In this document: piece after piece, positions 5,759-11,337 of the stretch
Layout of the letters: every line of letters begins with the position of its first letter
How positions within the stretch are numbered: the first letter of the stretch is position 1
DNA from: a virus
Virus record (IMG/VR): IMGVR_UViG_3300019776_000583
Location: 1 to 20,161 of that record
Direction: 5' to 3' (one strand)
DNA length: 20,161 nucleotides
Position numbers and translations under genes: made by a program
Notes under the pieces: model-generated
The model's input: only the letters and a program-made list of their open reading frames with translations
Told to the model about the DNA's origin: nothing
Database searches by the model: none

Positions 5759-6061
5759 TCAGGCCGAGAAGTCGCCGGCCTGGGTGCGGTCGTGACGGCT
5801 GAGCAGGACGGACGCATTGACGGCAGGGATCTCGTGGCGGCGCCCGGTGGCGCTGTAGCGGTCGTAGCAGACCGATAGGCGACGAAGCGCTTCCAGCAGC
5901 TCGGTGTACGTCGGCAGCACGGCGTTGTTGAGGCAGCTGTCGGCAGTGGCGATGGCCTCTTGGGCGACGGTGGGCTTGCCGGCGTCGACATCGGCCTCAT
6001 GCGCGGTTTTGGCGATGCAGGCGGCGAGGAGGGTGTTGCGGGGAATCAAGGTGCCGGACAT
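5759..6061 (-). CDS. First gene of the 6061-3777 unit, hypothetical
   Basis: This 100-residue protein starts at ATG 6061, with AGGAG 6 nt upstream inside repeated leader copy B. Sequence features are a short hydrophobic N-terminal stretch (NTLLAACIAKTA), an Ala-rich helix (TVAQEAIATADSC), and a longer helix, YTELLEALRRLSVCYDRY. There are three cysteines. There is no clear signal peptide and no recognised family. The position directly after the leader suggests it is the most highly translated product of this unit. Confidence 0.7.
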   Translation of the reverse strand: MSGTLIPRNTLLAACIAKTAHEADVDAGKPTVAQEAIATADSCLNNAVLPTYTELLEALRRLSVCYDRYSATGRRHEIPAVNASVLLSRHDRTQAGDFSA

Positions 6062-6141
6062 GTAAAACTCCTGGTTGGTTTGCTTGACAGGCGAACGAAT
6101 AGTATCAAAGCCAACAGAAAGTTGTATTGGGACAAACCCTA
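6062..6141 (-). promoter_or_regulatory. Repeated leader copy B: dyad operator/promoter and RBS
   Basis: This is the most divergent copy. On the minus strand it has TAGGG at the 5' edge (6141 to 6137), CAAC-TTTCT-GTTG (6124 to 6112, identical to copy A), 7 nt, TACTAT (6104 to 6099) in place of CACAAT, then CTGTCAAGC and CCAGGAG before ATG 6061. TACTAT is closer to a sigma-70 -10, so this copy may be the strongest or least dependent on a regulator. The TAG of the upstream gene (6139-6141) lies in the element. Confidence 0.73.
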
Positions 6142-6321
6142 TGCCGACCGAACCAGGACAACCCGCCCCGTCGAGCGATCGCGCTGGATGATGTCGCCTG
6201 GCTTGATCGGCGCGCCCGTGTCTGCGCAGCGGCCGACGAATCGGGCCGTCTCGTCGCGCGGGCCGCGGGGCTCGCCCAGCTCGCGGCGGAAGTGCCCGCC
6301 CGTGCCTCGGTAGCCGGTCAT
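6139..6321 (-). CDS. Small basic hypothetical protein, 60 aa
   Basis: This 60-residue protein has an Arg/Gly-rich N-terminal half and a C-terminal motif, RFVGRCADTGAPIKPGDIIQRDRSTGRVVLV (described by its ends RFVGRC and RVVLV). It resembles the C..(S/T)G..I..GD.I...... motif of small phage proteins that fold as a mini beta-barrel. ATG 6321 overlaps the upstream stop as ATGA. Its stop lies within repeated leader copy B. Confidence 0.64.
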   Translation of the reverse strand: MTGYRGTGGHFRRELGEPRGPRDETARFVGRCADTGAPIKPGDIIQRDRSTGRVVLVRSA

Positions 6322-6677
6322 CGGTGCACCCCGCCGGCGCGGCGATTGTTCTGCGGCGTTGCCAGGTCCCAGACGGACGCCACGCGCACGCGGCGCAATG
6401 CGCGGTAGCGCTCGCCGTAAGCAGCCTCACCCAGCGGCTTGGGCTTCGCGGGCCTGGCGCGCGGGCCCGGGCCGGCAGACCAGAGCGCGCGCGGGTACAG
6501 GCGGCCGCCATCGTCGTCTCGGCGCCAGCCGGAGATGTGGACCAGGCTCGATGTCCCCATGGTGCTGAGCTTTGCTCGGACACTGGCGACCGGGGACCCG
6601 ACCTCGGCGGCCAGCTCGCGGGCGGTCATCGGGATGCCGAGCGCGAGGGCTGCGGCGATGCGTTGGGATAGGGTCAC
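6318..6677 (-). CDS. Helix-turn-helix protein
   Basis: This is a 119-residue protein. Residues 2-45 form a typical winged-helix or HTH start: LSQRIAAALALG, then MTARELAAEVGS, PVASVRAKLSTMG. A wing-like segment follows (SLVHISGWRRDDDGGRLYP). The C-terminal half is Pro/Arg-rich with a final basic helix (YGERYRALRRVRV). It is a DNA-binding candidate regulator; similar proteins occur in phages, usually uncharacterised. GTG 6677 overlaps the upstream TGA as GTGA. Being the only clear HTH in its unit, it is a candidate to act on the repeated dyads, but that is speculation. Confidence 0.76.
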   Translation of the reverse strand: MTLSQRIAAALALGIPMTARELAAEVGSPVASVRAKLSTMGTSSLVHISGWRRDDDGGRLYPRALWSAGPGPRARPAKPKPLGEAAYGERYRALRRVRVASVWDLATPQNNRRAGGVHR

Positions 6678-7051
6678 GCCGCCGCCTTCTGGGCCAGCTC
6701 GAGGCGCGAGCCGTCGGGCGTGATGAAGCGCCCGGGGTCGAAGTCGCCCCAGGCGGCGGCGCGGGGGCCGATCAGGCGGCCTTCCTTGCGCGCGGGCAGC
6801 CAGACAGCGATGGCGTCCTGGCCGGTCAGTTCGGCGACCTTGTGGACCGCGTCGGCTAGGCTGACGTCGACCTTGCAGTAGGTGGCCAGGCCCCACTCGG
6901 CGGCGACGACCAGGGTCGGCTCGGTGTCCGAATCGATCGTCTCGCTGGTGCGGACGAAGAAGCCGTGGGTGGACAGGACCTGCAGCACGCTGTTGGCTGC
7001 GACGATGCCGAAGGCCTCAGAGGCCAGGCCGATGTTGAGGTGAACGAGCAC
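6674..7051 (-). CDS. Hypothetical phage protein, 125 aa
   Basis: This 125-residue protein begins with strand-helix VHLNIGLASEAFGIV. It continues with DTEPTLVVAAEWGLA and a helix followed by TGQDAIAVWLPARKEGRLIG. The TEPTLVV and TGQD(A/C)IAV blocks recall a small phage family of unknown function. Start: GTG 7051, because an in-frame TGA lies immediately upstream and no later start keeps the first strand. The ribosome site is poor. An ATG in another frame (7055, ATGAGTGCT) sits just before it and may matter for translation. Confidence 0.7.
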   Translation of the reverse strand: MLVHLNIGLASEAFGIVAANSVLQVLSTHGFFVRTSETIDSDTEPTLVVAAEWGLATYCKVDVSLADAVHKVAELTGQDAIAVWLPARKEGRLIGPRAAAWGDFDPGRFITPDGSRLELAQKAAA

Positions 7052-7117
7052 TCATTGCTTTCTGCTGCAGTGGGAGACTCCACTCGCCTGGGCTGGCTGC
7101 CCAAGCGGCTGGGGTCG

Positions 7118-7333
7118 TCAGCCGACGATGGTGAATCGGTGCCCTCGGCGGATGACGCAAGAGCCCGCATCCGCCTTGAACTCGACGCAGTCGACCGAGT
7201 CCGGCCAGCGCCGCGCCTCGACCTCGGGCGCGCCGAGGATGGCGCGTTCGCGCTGCCCGACAACGTCGGCCATCCGGCGCAGCAGGGAAAGACCGAAGCC
7301 GCGAGCTGGGGCGAAGGTGTGGCGGAAGTACAT
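7118..7333 (-). CDS. First gene of the 7333-6139 unit, hypothetical
   Basis: This 71-residue protein starts at ATG 7333, with AGGAG 5 nt upstream in repeated leader copy C. It contains YFRHTFAPARGFGLSLL, a basic helix (RRMADVVGQRERAI), and a C-terminal beta region (CVEFKADAGSCVIRRGHRFTIV) with two cysteines. No family is recognised. A 66-bp gap without an ORF separates it from the next gene. Confidence 0.68.
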   Translation of the reverse strand: MYFRHTFAPARGFGLSLLRRMADVVGQRERAILGAPEVEARRWPDSVDCVEFKADAGSCVIRRGHRFTIVG

Positions 7334-7405
7334 TTCATCTCCTGTAAGCGTTGACGACAGAGCCTATTGTGCACACCACAACAGCGTGTTGCGTAGGTGT
7401 TTACC
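7334..7405 (-). promoter_or_regulatory. Repeated leader copy C: dyad operator/promoter and RBS
   Basis: Minus strand: GGGTAAACACC (7405 to 7395), CAAC-ACGCT-GTTG (7391 to 7379), 7 nt, CACAAT (7371 to 7366), CTGTCGTCAACGC, and ACAGGAG before ATG 7333. The N5 loop differs from copies A and B, but the dyad arms and the 7-nt spacing are unchanged, which points to selection on arms and spacing. The TAA of the upstream gene (7401-7403) is part of the element. Confidence 0.74.
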
Positions 7406-7619
7406 CGCGACTCTTGAGGAAGTTCACGTAGTGGTCCCAGTTCGCGCTGGTCAGGAACCAGAGCGTCTTGTCGATGCCGGGCCCGATCAGGCCCCAATCG
7501 AACTTCGCTCCGGGCCGCTGCGAGTCGCGCAGCACCAGCACGTAGGGGTACGCGCCGCCGGCGCTGTGCTTCTGGACGGACGAACCGTCGGGGAGGTGGC
7601 CTTGGTAGGTGGTGGTCAT
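7401..7619 (-). CDS. Small hypothetical protein, 72 aa
   Basis: This 72-residue protein is mostly beta in character at the N-terminus (TTTYQGHLPDG; YPYVLVLRDSQ). It then has a Trp-rich C-terminal half (FDWGLIGPG, LWFLTSANWDHYVNFLK). No family is recognised. ATG 7619 follows the previous stop by 9 bp and has only a weak ribosome site, so coupling is likely. It is the last gene of the 8581-to-7401 unit. Confidence 0.65.
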   Translation of the reverse strand: MTTTYQGHLPDGSSVQKHSAGGAYPYVLVLRDSQRPGAKFDWGLIGPGIDKTLWFLTSANWDHYVNFLKSRG

Positions 7620-7628
7620 GGGTGACTT

Positions 7629-7808
7629 TCAGCTTTGGGTCGGGGGCAGCGGGATGTCGCCGGTCTTCTTGCAGTACGCCATGCAAGCCTCTTCGGACTC
7701 GTGACGCATGACGGACAAGTGCCCGGTCGGGTTGTAGCTGGACCACTTGGTGGGGTGGTGCAGTGCGGGGAGGGTCTTGCCCTCTCGCTCTTGGTGCCAG
7801 GTAGGCAT
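7629..7808 (-). CDS. Small hypothetical protein, 59 aa
   Basis: This short frame encodes 59 residues, from MPTWHQEREG to PLPPTQS. AGGAG lies 6 nt before ATG 7808, and the gene fills the space between its neighbours (10-bp and 9-bp gaps), both good support. It is rich in Pro, Thr, His and Glu. Its C-terminal third has two cysteines (EACMAYCKKTG). No family is recognised. Confidence 0.68.
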   Translation of the reverse strand: MPTWHQEREGKTLPALHHPTKWSSYNPTGHLSVMRHESEEACMAYCKKTGDIPLPPTQS

Positions 7809-7818
7809 ATCGGTCTCC

Positions 7819-8151
7819 TCAGTGTTTGATGCGGATGTAGGTCGGGCCGTCGCGCTCGCCGCCGCTCCAGCTCGGGCGCGTCATGGCGCGCACCCAGGCC
7901 TCGTGCTCGGCGATCGTCGGCTCTTCGTGACGCTCCTGGCCCGTCGAGATCCGGCCGACTGGGCCGCGGCGCACCGCCTCGTCGGAGAGCAGGTAGGTTT
8001 CGCCCGGGCCGACGAGGTACTGCTCCTCGCGGAGGTACTGGGCTGCCAGGTCGAAGCTGGTCGCTGCGACGTAGATGGCGATGTAGGGGCGGCGGCCCTC
8101 AGGCGTGGCGGGGGCGAACTGCAGGGCGCAGTAGATGCGGGGCTGGGTCAT
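7819..8151 (-). CDS. Small hypothetical protein, 110 aa
   Basis: This is a 110-residue protein. The N-terminal half forms beta strands (RIYCALQFAPA; YIAIYVAATSF) followed by a helix, DLAAQYLREEQ. The C-terminal half is charged with Trp (EAWVRAMTRPSW) and ends in TYIRIKH. AGGAG lies 6 nt before ATG 8151. No signal peptide is present. It lies after a 70-bp spacer with two hairpins. Confidence 0.7.
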   Translation of the reverse strand: MTQPRIYCALQFAPATPEGRRPYIAIYVAATSFDLAAQYLREEQYLVGPGETYLLSDEAVRRGPVGRISTGQERHEEPTIAEHEAWVRAMTRPSWSGGERDGPTYIRIKH

Positions 8152-8178
8152 CGTGGTCTCCTGGTTGACGGTCACAAG

Positions 8179-8214
8179 GGTCAGCCTCGGGGCTGACCGC
8201 TGCGACCTGCAGCG
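8179..8214 (-). other. Tandem hairpins between two leftward genes
   Basis: Two adjacent inverted repeats sit in a 70-bp spacer: an 8-bp perfect stem GGTCAGCC/GGCTGACC (8179-8186 and 8191-8198) with a 4-nt loop, and a 6-bp stem CGCTGC/GCAGCG (8198-8203 and 8209-8214) with a 5-nt loop. On the leftward transcript neither is followed by a U-run, so a classic terminator is unlikely. An mRNA processing or stability element, a protein site, or partial attenuation is possible. The stems share base 8198, so only one full stem may form at a time. Confidence 0.5.
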
Positions 8215-8221
8215 GGGGTGG

Positions 8222-8581
8222 TTAGGCGAAGGCCTCTTCTTCCGCCTCGCGGCGCTCGAGGGCGATCTCATCCTCAGGGTCGTAGGCGTCGCTGCCGTAG
8301 GCCGGCCGACCCTCTTGCCAGCGACCGAAAGCCACCGGCAGCTTGCCCAGGGCCAGGCGCGCGTTCAGTGCCGCGGCGACCGCCTCGGCGCCGGCCAGGC
8401 ACTCGCGCTCGTCTCGGCTGGTGGTGATGTAAAGCTCACGACGGTCACCGCTCTCGCTGTCGGCGACGACGTAGGCGGAGAAGCCGTACAGGTGACCGCG
8501 TGGGTTGCTGAAGTCGGCCATCTCGGGGTGACTGCCCACGACGACGATGTCGGTGCGGGCGAAAAATTGGGTGACTCGCAT
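8222..8581 (-). CDS. First gene of the leftward cluster, hypothetical
   Basis: This 119-residue protein starts at ATG 8581, with AGGAG 7 nt upstream in leader copy D. The start is beta-rich (RVTQFFARTDIVVVGSH). The middle contains GHLYGFSAYVVADSESGDRRELYITTS, given here only as the interval about residues 29-55, and a helix of Ala/Leu (AEAVAAALNARLALG). The C-terminus is strongly acidic and helical (DPEDEIALERREAEEEAFA). An acidic small early protein could be a DNA mimic or inhibitor, but that is speculative. No family is recognised. Confidence 0.72.
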   Translation of the reverse strand: MRVTQFFARTDIVVVGSHPEMADFSNPRGHLYGFSAYVVADSESGDRRELYITTSRDERECLAGAEAVAAALNARLALGKLPVAFGRWQEGRPAYGSDAYDPEDEIALERREAEEEAFA

Positions 8582-8661
8582 CTTTCTGCTCCTGTTTGTG
8601 TTGACCACAGAACAGATTGTGCCACAGCCAACAGACGGTTGTGCGTAGGTGCTTACCCTAT
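8582..8661 (-). promoter_or_regulatory. Repeated leader copy D: dyad operator/promoter and RBS
   Basis: Minus strand: TAGGGTAAGCACC (8660 to 8648), CAAC-CGTCT-GTTG (8641 to 8629), 7 nt, CACAAT (8621 to 8616), CTGTGGTCAACAC, and AACAGGAG before ATG 8581. This is the first copy, at the divergent boundary, and it still carries the TAG and TAA triplets at its 5' edge although no leftward gene precedes it. That shows the triplets belong to the repeat rather than to any one upstream gene. Confidence 0.75.
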
Positions 8662-8787
8662 GCCCCTGCATGCTGGGCCCGAGATCGTGGAGTAGGGGCA
8701 CAAGGGCCGGTCGGCGACCCTAGAATCGCGCGCATCCGGTTGCGCGCTGTTGCTACCCTGTTGCCCACGAAAGGAACCCCCCCCACA
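8662..8787 (+). promoter_or_regulatory. Divergent spacer with possible rightward promoter
   Basis: This spacer separates the leftward cluster from the rightward lysis/packaging block. TAGAAT (8721-8726) is the best -10 candidate. The hexamer 17 bp upstream is GCACAA (8698-8703), not a sigma-70 -35, although the same hexamer occurs in the -35 position of leader copy D. TGCCCCT (8661-8667) and AGGGGCA (8694-8700) can pair across a 26-nt loop. AAGGA (8771-8775) is the only ribosome-site candidate for the next gene and is set back by a run of eight C. No ORF in it is convincing. Confidence 0.4.
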
Positions 8788-9039
8788 ATGACCCCGAAAT
8801 TCTTGCCGCGTCGGCAGCTCCTGAAGCTGTGGAGCGTGCGCATCCAGGGCCTGTGGGCTGCCGCGTGCGGGGCGTACGTCGCACTGCCCGCGGAGCAGCA
8901 GGCCGCCCTGGCCGCGCTTGTCGGACTCGGCGGCGACGGCGGGGTTGCGGCACTCAGTCTCTTCGCCCAGGCCTCGATCGCGATCAGCGCCGCGACGATC
9001 GCAGCGCGCGCGACCCGCCAGCCGGGGCTCGACGCATGA
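8788..9039 (+). CDS. Putative holin-like small membrane protein
   Basis: This 83-residue protein has a basic N-terminus (MTPKFLPRRQLLKLWS), a first hydrophobic region (about 17-32, GLWAAACGAYVALP), an Ala-rich amphipathic or second hydrophobic segment (36-47), and a third, VAALSLFAQASIAISAATIAARA, at about 53-75 (positions given instead of the full string). It ends RQPGLDA. This matches small phage holin-like proteins of the pattern ..LQ..G...GAW..LP...Q... and R..KQP. It lies first in the block that contains the endolysin, which supports a holin role: timed permeabilisation of the inner membrane. The ribosome site is unusually distant, which may lower expression. Confidence 0.68.
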   Translation: MTPKFLPRRQLLKLWSVRIQGLWAAACGAYVALPAEQQAALAALVGLGGDGGVAALSLFAQASIAISAATIAARATRQPGLDA

Positions 9040-9419
9040 GTGAGGCGGACAAGAGCCAGGGCGTTGACCCATCCCAACTCGCCCTGGCCCTCGAGCGGCT
9101 GCGCGCGGTCAGCAGCGATGTCGCAGAAATGAAGTCGTCGATGATCCAGATGGCCGGCGCGGTCACCCGGCTCGCGGTCATGGAGGAGCGCCTCGGGTCT
9201 AGCCGCGAGGCGCTCGAGAGAGCTTTCCGAGAGATCACTGATCTACAGGGTCGAGTCAAGACGATCGAGGGCGCCCAGCCCGCCCACGCGCAGACATCGC
9301 GCTGGGTGCACCAGGCGGTCGGACTCATGATCGCGGCGGTGATGGGAGCTGTCGCAAGCGGCGTGATCCGCAGCCCTCGAGAGTCGTCCCCCGTGCCTGT
9401 GATCGAGCAGCGCAAATGA
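9036..9419 (+). CDS. Coiled-coil membrane protein in the lysis block
   Basis: This is a 127-residue protein. Residues 10-80 form a long helical, heptad-like region (LALALERLRAVSSDVAEM, then RLAVMEERLGSSREALERA). A transmembrane segment follows near 92-112 (WVHQAVGLMIAAVMGAVASG), leaving a short polar C-terminal tail. A tail-anchored coiled-coil protein next to a holin is common in phages and may modulate lysis or be a second holin. ATG overlaps the holin-like gene by ATGA. The family is not identified with certainty. Confidence 0.7.
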   Translation: MSEADKSQGVDPSQLALALERLRAVSSDVAEMKSSMIQMAGAVTRLAVMEERLGSSREALERAFREITDLQGRVKTIEGAQPAHAQTSRWVHQAVGLMIAAVMGAVASGVIRSPRESSPVPVIEQRK

Positions 9420-10120
9420 CGCTCATCAAGCGCCTGCCCCTGAACGAACTGGGCCGAGACCTCATCGTCGGTGACGTGCATGGCGAGTTCGCCCGGCTCG
9501 AAGAGCTTCTCGCGGCAGCTGCGTTCAACCCCGCGCGCGATCGCCTGCTTTCTGTCGGAGACCTCGTCGACCGGGGCCCGGACAGCGACCAGGCCCTCGA
9601 GTGGATCGCCAGGCCCTGGGTCCATGCGGTGATGGGCAACCACGAGCTGATGGCCATTGCGCATGCGTGCGGCGGCGGCGATGACGCGGCTCACCACGTC
9701 ATCAACGGCGGCCAGTGGATGGCTGGCCTGGATGCCGACATCAGGTCGGAGTACGCCGAGGCGTTTTCTCGGTTGCCATTGGCTATCGAGGTGCAGACTG
9801 CGCGCGGCCCGATCGGGATCGTGCACGCCGACGTGCCGCCCGGCATGTCGTGGAGCGCCCTGGCCGCCGAGCTCGATGCCGGCGATCGCGCGTCGGCGAA
9901 CTGGCTGCTGTGGTCGCGCGAGCGGCTCGAGGCCGCAGTCCGTGGCGACGGCACGCCCGACGTCGCAGGCATCCGCCGGGTCTACGTGGGGCACACCCCG
10001 GTCAAGACGCCGGTCGCTGTGGGCAACGTCTGCTACATCGACACCGGCGCCTGCTTCGGAGGCCCGATGATGCTGATCAACGCGGCGACGGGCGCTCTGG
10101 TCGCGACGCAGGGCGGCTGA
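9416..10120 (+). CDS. PPP-family metallophosphatase (lambda PP-like)
   Basis: The 234-residue protein carries the complete PPP metallophosphoesterase signature: GDVHG (19-23), GDLVDRG (48-54), GNHE (74-77), a metal His at VHAD (137), and GHT (192-194). Size and motif order match the lambda phosphatase and PrpA group, cytosolic two-metal phosphatases acting on phosphoproteins. All metal ligands are present, so activity is expected. It is coupled to both neighbours (ATGA in front, TGATG behind) and lies between a membrane protein and the endolysin, an unusual location for this enzyme. Substrate is unknown; diadenosine tetraphosphatase-type activity is a less likely alternative. Confidence 0.93.
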   Translation: MTLIKRLPLNELGRDLIVGDVHGEFARLEELLAAAAFNPARDRLLSVGDLVDRGPDSDQALEWIARPWVHAVMGNHELMAIAHACGGGDDAAHHVINGGQWMAGLDADIRSEYAEAFSRLPLAIEVQTARGPIGIVHADVPPGMSWSALAAELDAGDRASANWLLWSRERLEAAVRGDGTPDVAGIRRVYVGHTPVKTPVAVGNVCYIDTGACFGGPMMLINAATGALVATQGG

Positions 10121-10740
10121 TGGATGTCCGGACCCTGATCGCCTGCGGCGTGGGGCCGACACAGGCCCGCCGCTTCGCAGCCCCCCTGGCTGCCGCGTGC
10201 GCCCGTTTCGGGATCAACGCGCCGGCTCGCATCGCCGCATTCGTGGCCCAGTGCCGGGTCGAGAGCGCCGAATTCACGCAGCTCGAGGAGAGCCTGTACT
10301 ACCGCGACCCTGGGCGCATCGCAGCCATCTTCCCTGGCAGGGTCAAGGGCGTGGCCGCGGCGCAGCCCCTGGCGCGCAACCCACAGGCCCTGGCCAACGC
10401 GGTCTACGCCGGCCGGCTCGGCAACGGCGACGCGGCGAGCGGGGATGGCTGGCGCTTTCGAGGTCGCGGGCTCAAGCAGCTGACGGGGCGCTCCAACTAC
10501 ACCGAGGCGGCTGCCGCCCTGGGCCGCCCCTACGTCGAGCAGCCCGGACTGGTGGCCGAGGACGCAGACGCATGCCTGACCGCGGCCTGGTACTGGCACA
10601 AGACGGGGTGCTCCGCTCTGGCCGACGCATGGCAGATCGACGAGATCACGCGCCGCGTCAACGGGCCCGGGATGCTGCAGGCCGCGACGCGCCGGTCCCA
10701 CTCCGACGAGGCGCTCTCAGAGCTCGGGCGGCTCGCGTGA
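10120..10740 (+). CDS. GH19-type endolysin
   Basis: This 206-residue protein matches glycoside hydrolase 19-type phage lysozymes. It has an AAFVAQCRVESAEF helix (39-52), the LEESLYY block (56-62), LANAVYAGRLGNGD (91-104), GWRFRGRGLKQLTGRSNY (110-127) and the C-terminal AAWYWHKTGC then ITRRVNGP (176-183). Glu48 and Glu57 are at the positions expected for the catalytic pair. The usual His before the first Glu is replaced (RVES). No signal peptide or SAR domain is visible, so it should need a holin to reach peptidoglycan. The ATG at 10120 overlaps the phosphatase stop as TGATG. It acts by cutting the glycan backbone at lysis. Confidence 0.92.
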   Translation: MDVRTLIACGVGPTQARRFAAPLAAACARFGINAPARIAAFVAQCRVESAEFTQLEESLYYRDPGRIAAIFPGRVKGVAAAQPLARNPQALANAVYAGRLGNGDAASGDGWRFRGRGLKQLTGRSNYTEAAAALGRPYVEQPGLVAEDADACLTAAWYWHKTGCSALADAWQIDEITRRVNGPGMLQAATRRSHSDEALSELGRLA

Positions 10741-10822
10741 AAATTCTTCGCGCATCACGGAACTCACTACCCGGCATCGAGTCACACCGAGGACGGGGAA
10801 TGTCCCCCGCCCAGGAGTAGAG
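10741..10822 (+). other. Short spacer after the endolysin with small hairpin
   Basis: This 82-bp gap follows the endolysin. It can form a GGGGA/TCCCC stem (10795-10799 and 10803-10807) with a 3-nt loop. There is no T-run, so it is not a clear terminator. AGGAG (10812-10816) serves the next gene. A 27-codon frame beginning at GTG 10737 crosses it but has no support as a gene. Confidence 0.35.
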
Positions 10823-11080
10823 ATGCTGGAGATTTTGATGTGGGCCGCGGTGGTGATGTCGGCTGTCGCGCTGGGGTTGGCGTGGTGGATCTCGCGAGAG
10901 TCCGCCGAAGCCATCCGCCGCCTCGAGGACGCCCTGCGCGGCGACCGAGAGGGGTGGTGGTCGCTGACAAGCAGGCTGGCCGAAGTCTCGGTCGACATGA
11001 CTGACCTGGCCTCGACCGTCGGCCTGCGCCGGGCCAAGCCCCGGGAGCGCCAGAATGCGTGGGAGCACAAGCTGCAATGA
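10823..11080 (+). CDS. Small membrane-anchored helical protein, possible spanin-like
   Basis: This 85-residue protein has one N-terminal membrane segment (about 3-23: ILMWAAVVMSAVALGLAWWI is the core) followed by a charged helix (SRESAEAIRRLEDALRGD) and a polar C-terminus. The N-in, periplasmic-helix topology and its place right after the endolysin fit a short i-spanin or a lysis accessory. It is shorter than typical Rz, and no nested outer-membrane lipoprotein partner was found. AGGAG is 6 nt before ATG 10823. Confidence 0.62.
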   Translation: MLEILMWAAVVMSAVALGLAWWISRESAEAIRRLEDALRGDREGWWSLTSRLAEVSVDMTDLASTVGLRRAKPRERQNAWEHKLQ

Positions 11081-11337
11081 GGCCGTCCGAGATGAAGGTC
11101 CTCGAGTTGCTGCGCATCCACCAGCCAATCGCGAGGCGGGAGCTGGCAGCGTTGCTGAAGATCGCACCCGCCACGGCGTCGGTGCATCTGCAGTCGCTCA
11201 AGCGGCAGGGCCTGGCCACAGGCTCGGGCCACGGCTGCGGCTCTGTCTGGAGGCTCTGCACGGGTCGCAGGGCGGGAGCCGCCGGCGCTAGCGGGCCGAT
11301 GGTCAACGACGTCTTCAGCTTCGCGGCGAGCCTATGA
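11077..11337 (+). CDS. Winged-helix DNA-binding protein
   Basis: This is an 86-residue protein. Residues 1-60 match a MarR/ArsR-style winged helix: PSEMKVLELLRIHQPI, ARRELAALLKIAPATASVHLQSLKRQG (helix-turn-helix, 19-45), then a wing ending CGSVWRLC. The remaining 25 residues are flexible. It probably binds DNA as a dimer and could regulate the late block. ATG overlaps the previous stop by ATGA. Confidence 0.8.
   Translation: MRPSEMKVLELLRIHQPIARRELAALLKIAPATASVHLQSLKRQGLATGSGHGCGSVWRLCTGRRAGAAGASGPMVNDVFSFAASL

Noticed and set aside
3711-8661. The four leader repeats read as a CRISPR array or as insertion-sequence ends
   Set aside because: They are 1-2.5 kb apart with genes between, lack direct target duplications or a transposase, and align with start codons, so they are regulatory.
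8661-8700. TGCCCCT/AGGGGCA inverted repeat as a terminator
   Set aside because: The loop is 26 nt and no T-run follows; pairing may be chance in GC-rich DNA.
8984-10162. A 392-codon minus-strand frame opposite the membrane protein and phosphatase genes
   Set aside because: The sense strand encodes a complete PPP phosphatase; the antisense product is Arg/His-rich with no family features.
10737-10820. A 27-codon frame after the endolysin (VKILRAS...)
   Set aside because: GTG overlap exists, but the peptide has no hydrophobic or lipobox features of an Rz1 and it ends within the next ribosome site region.
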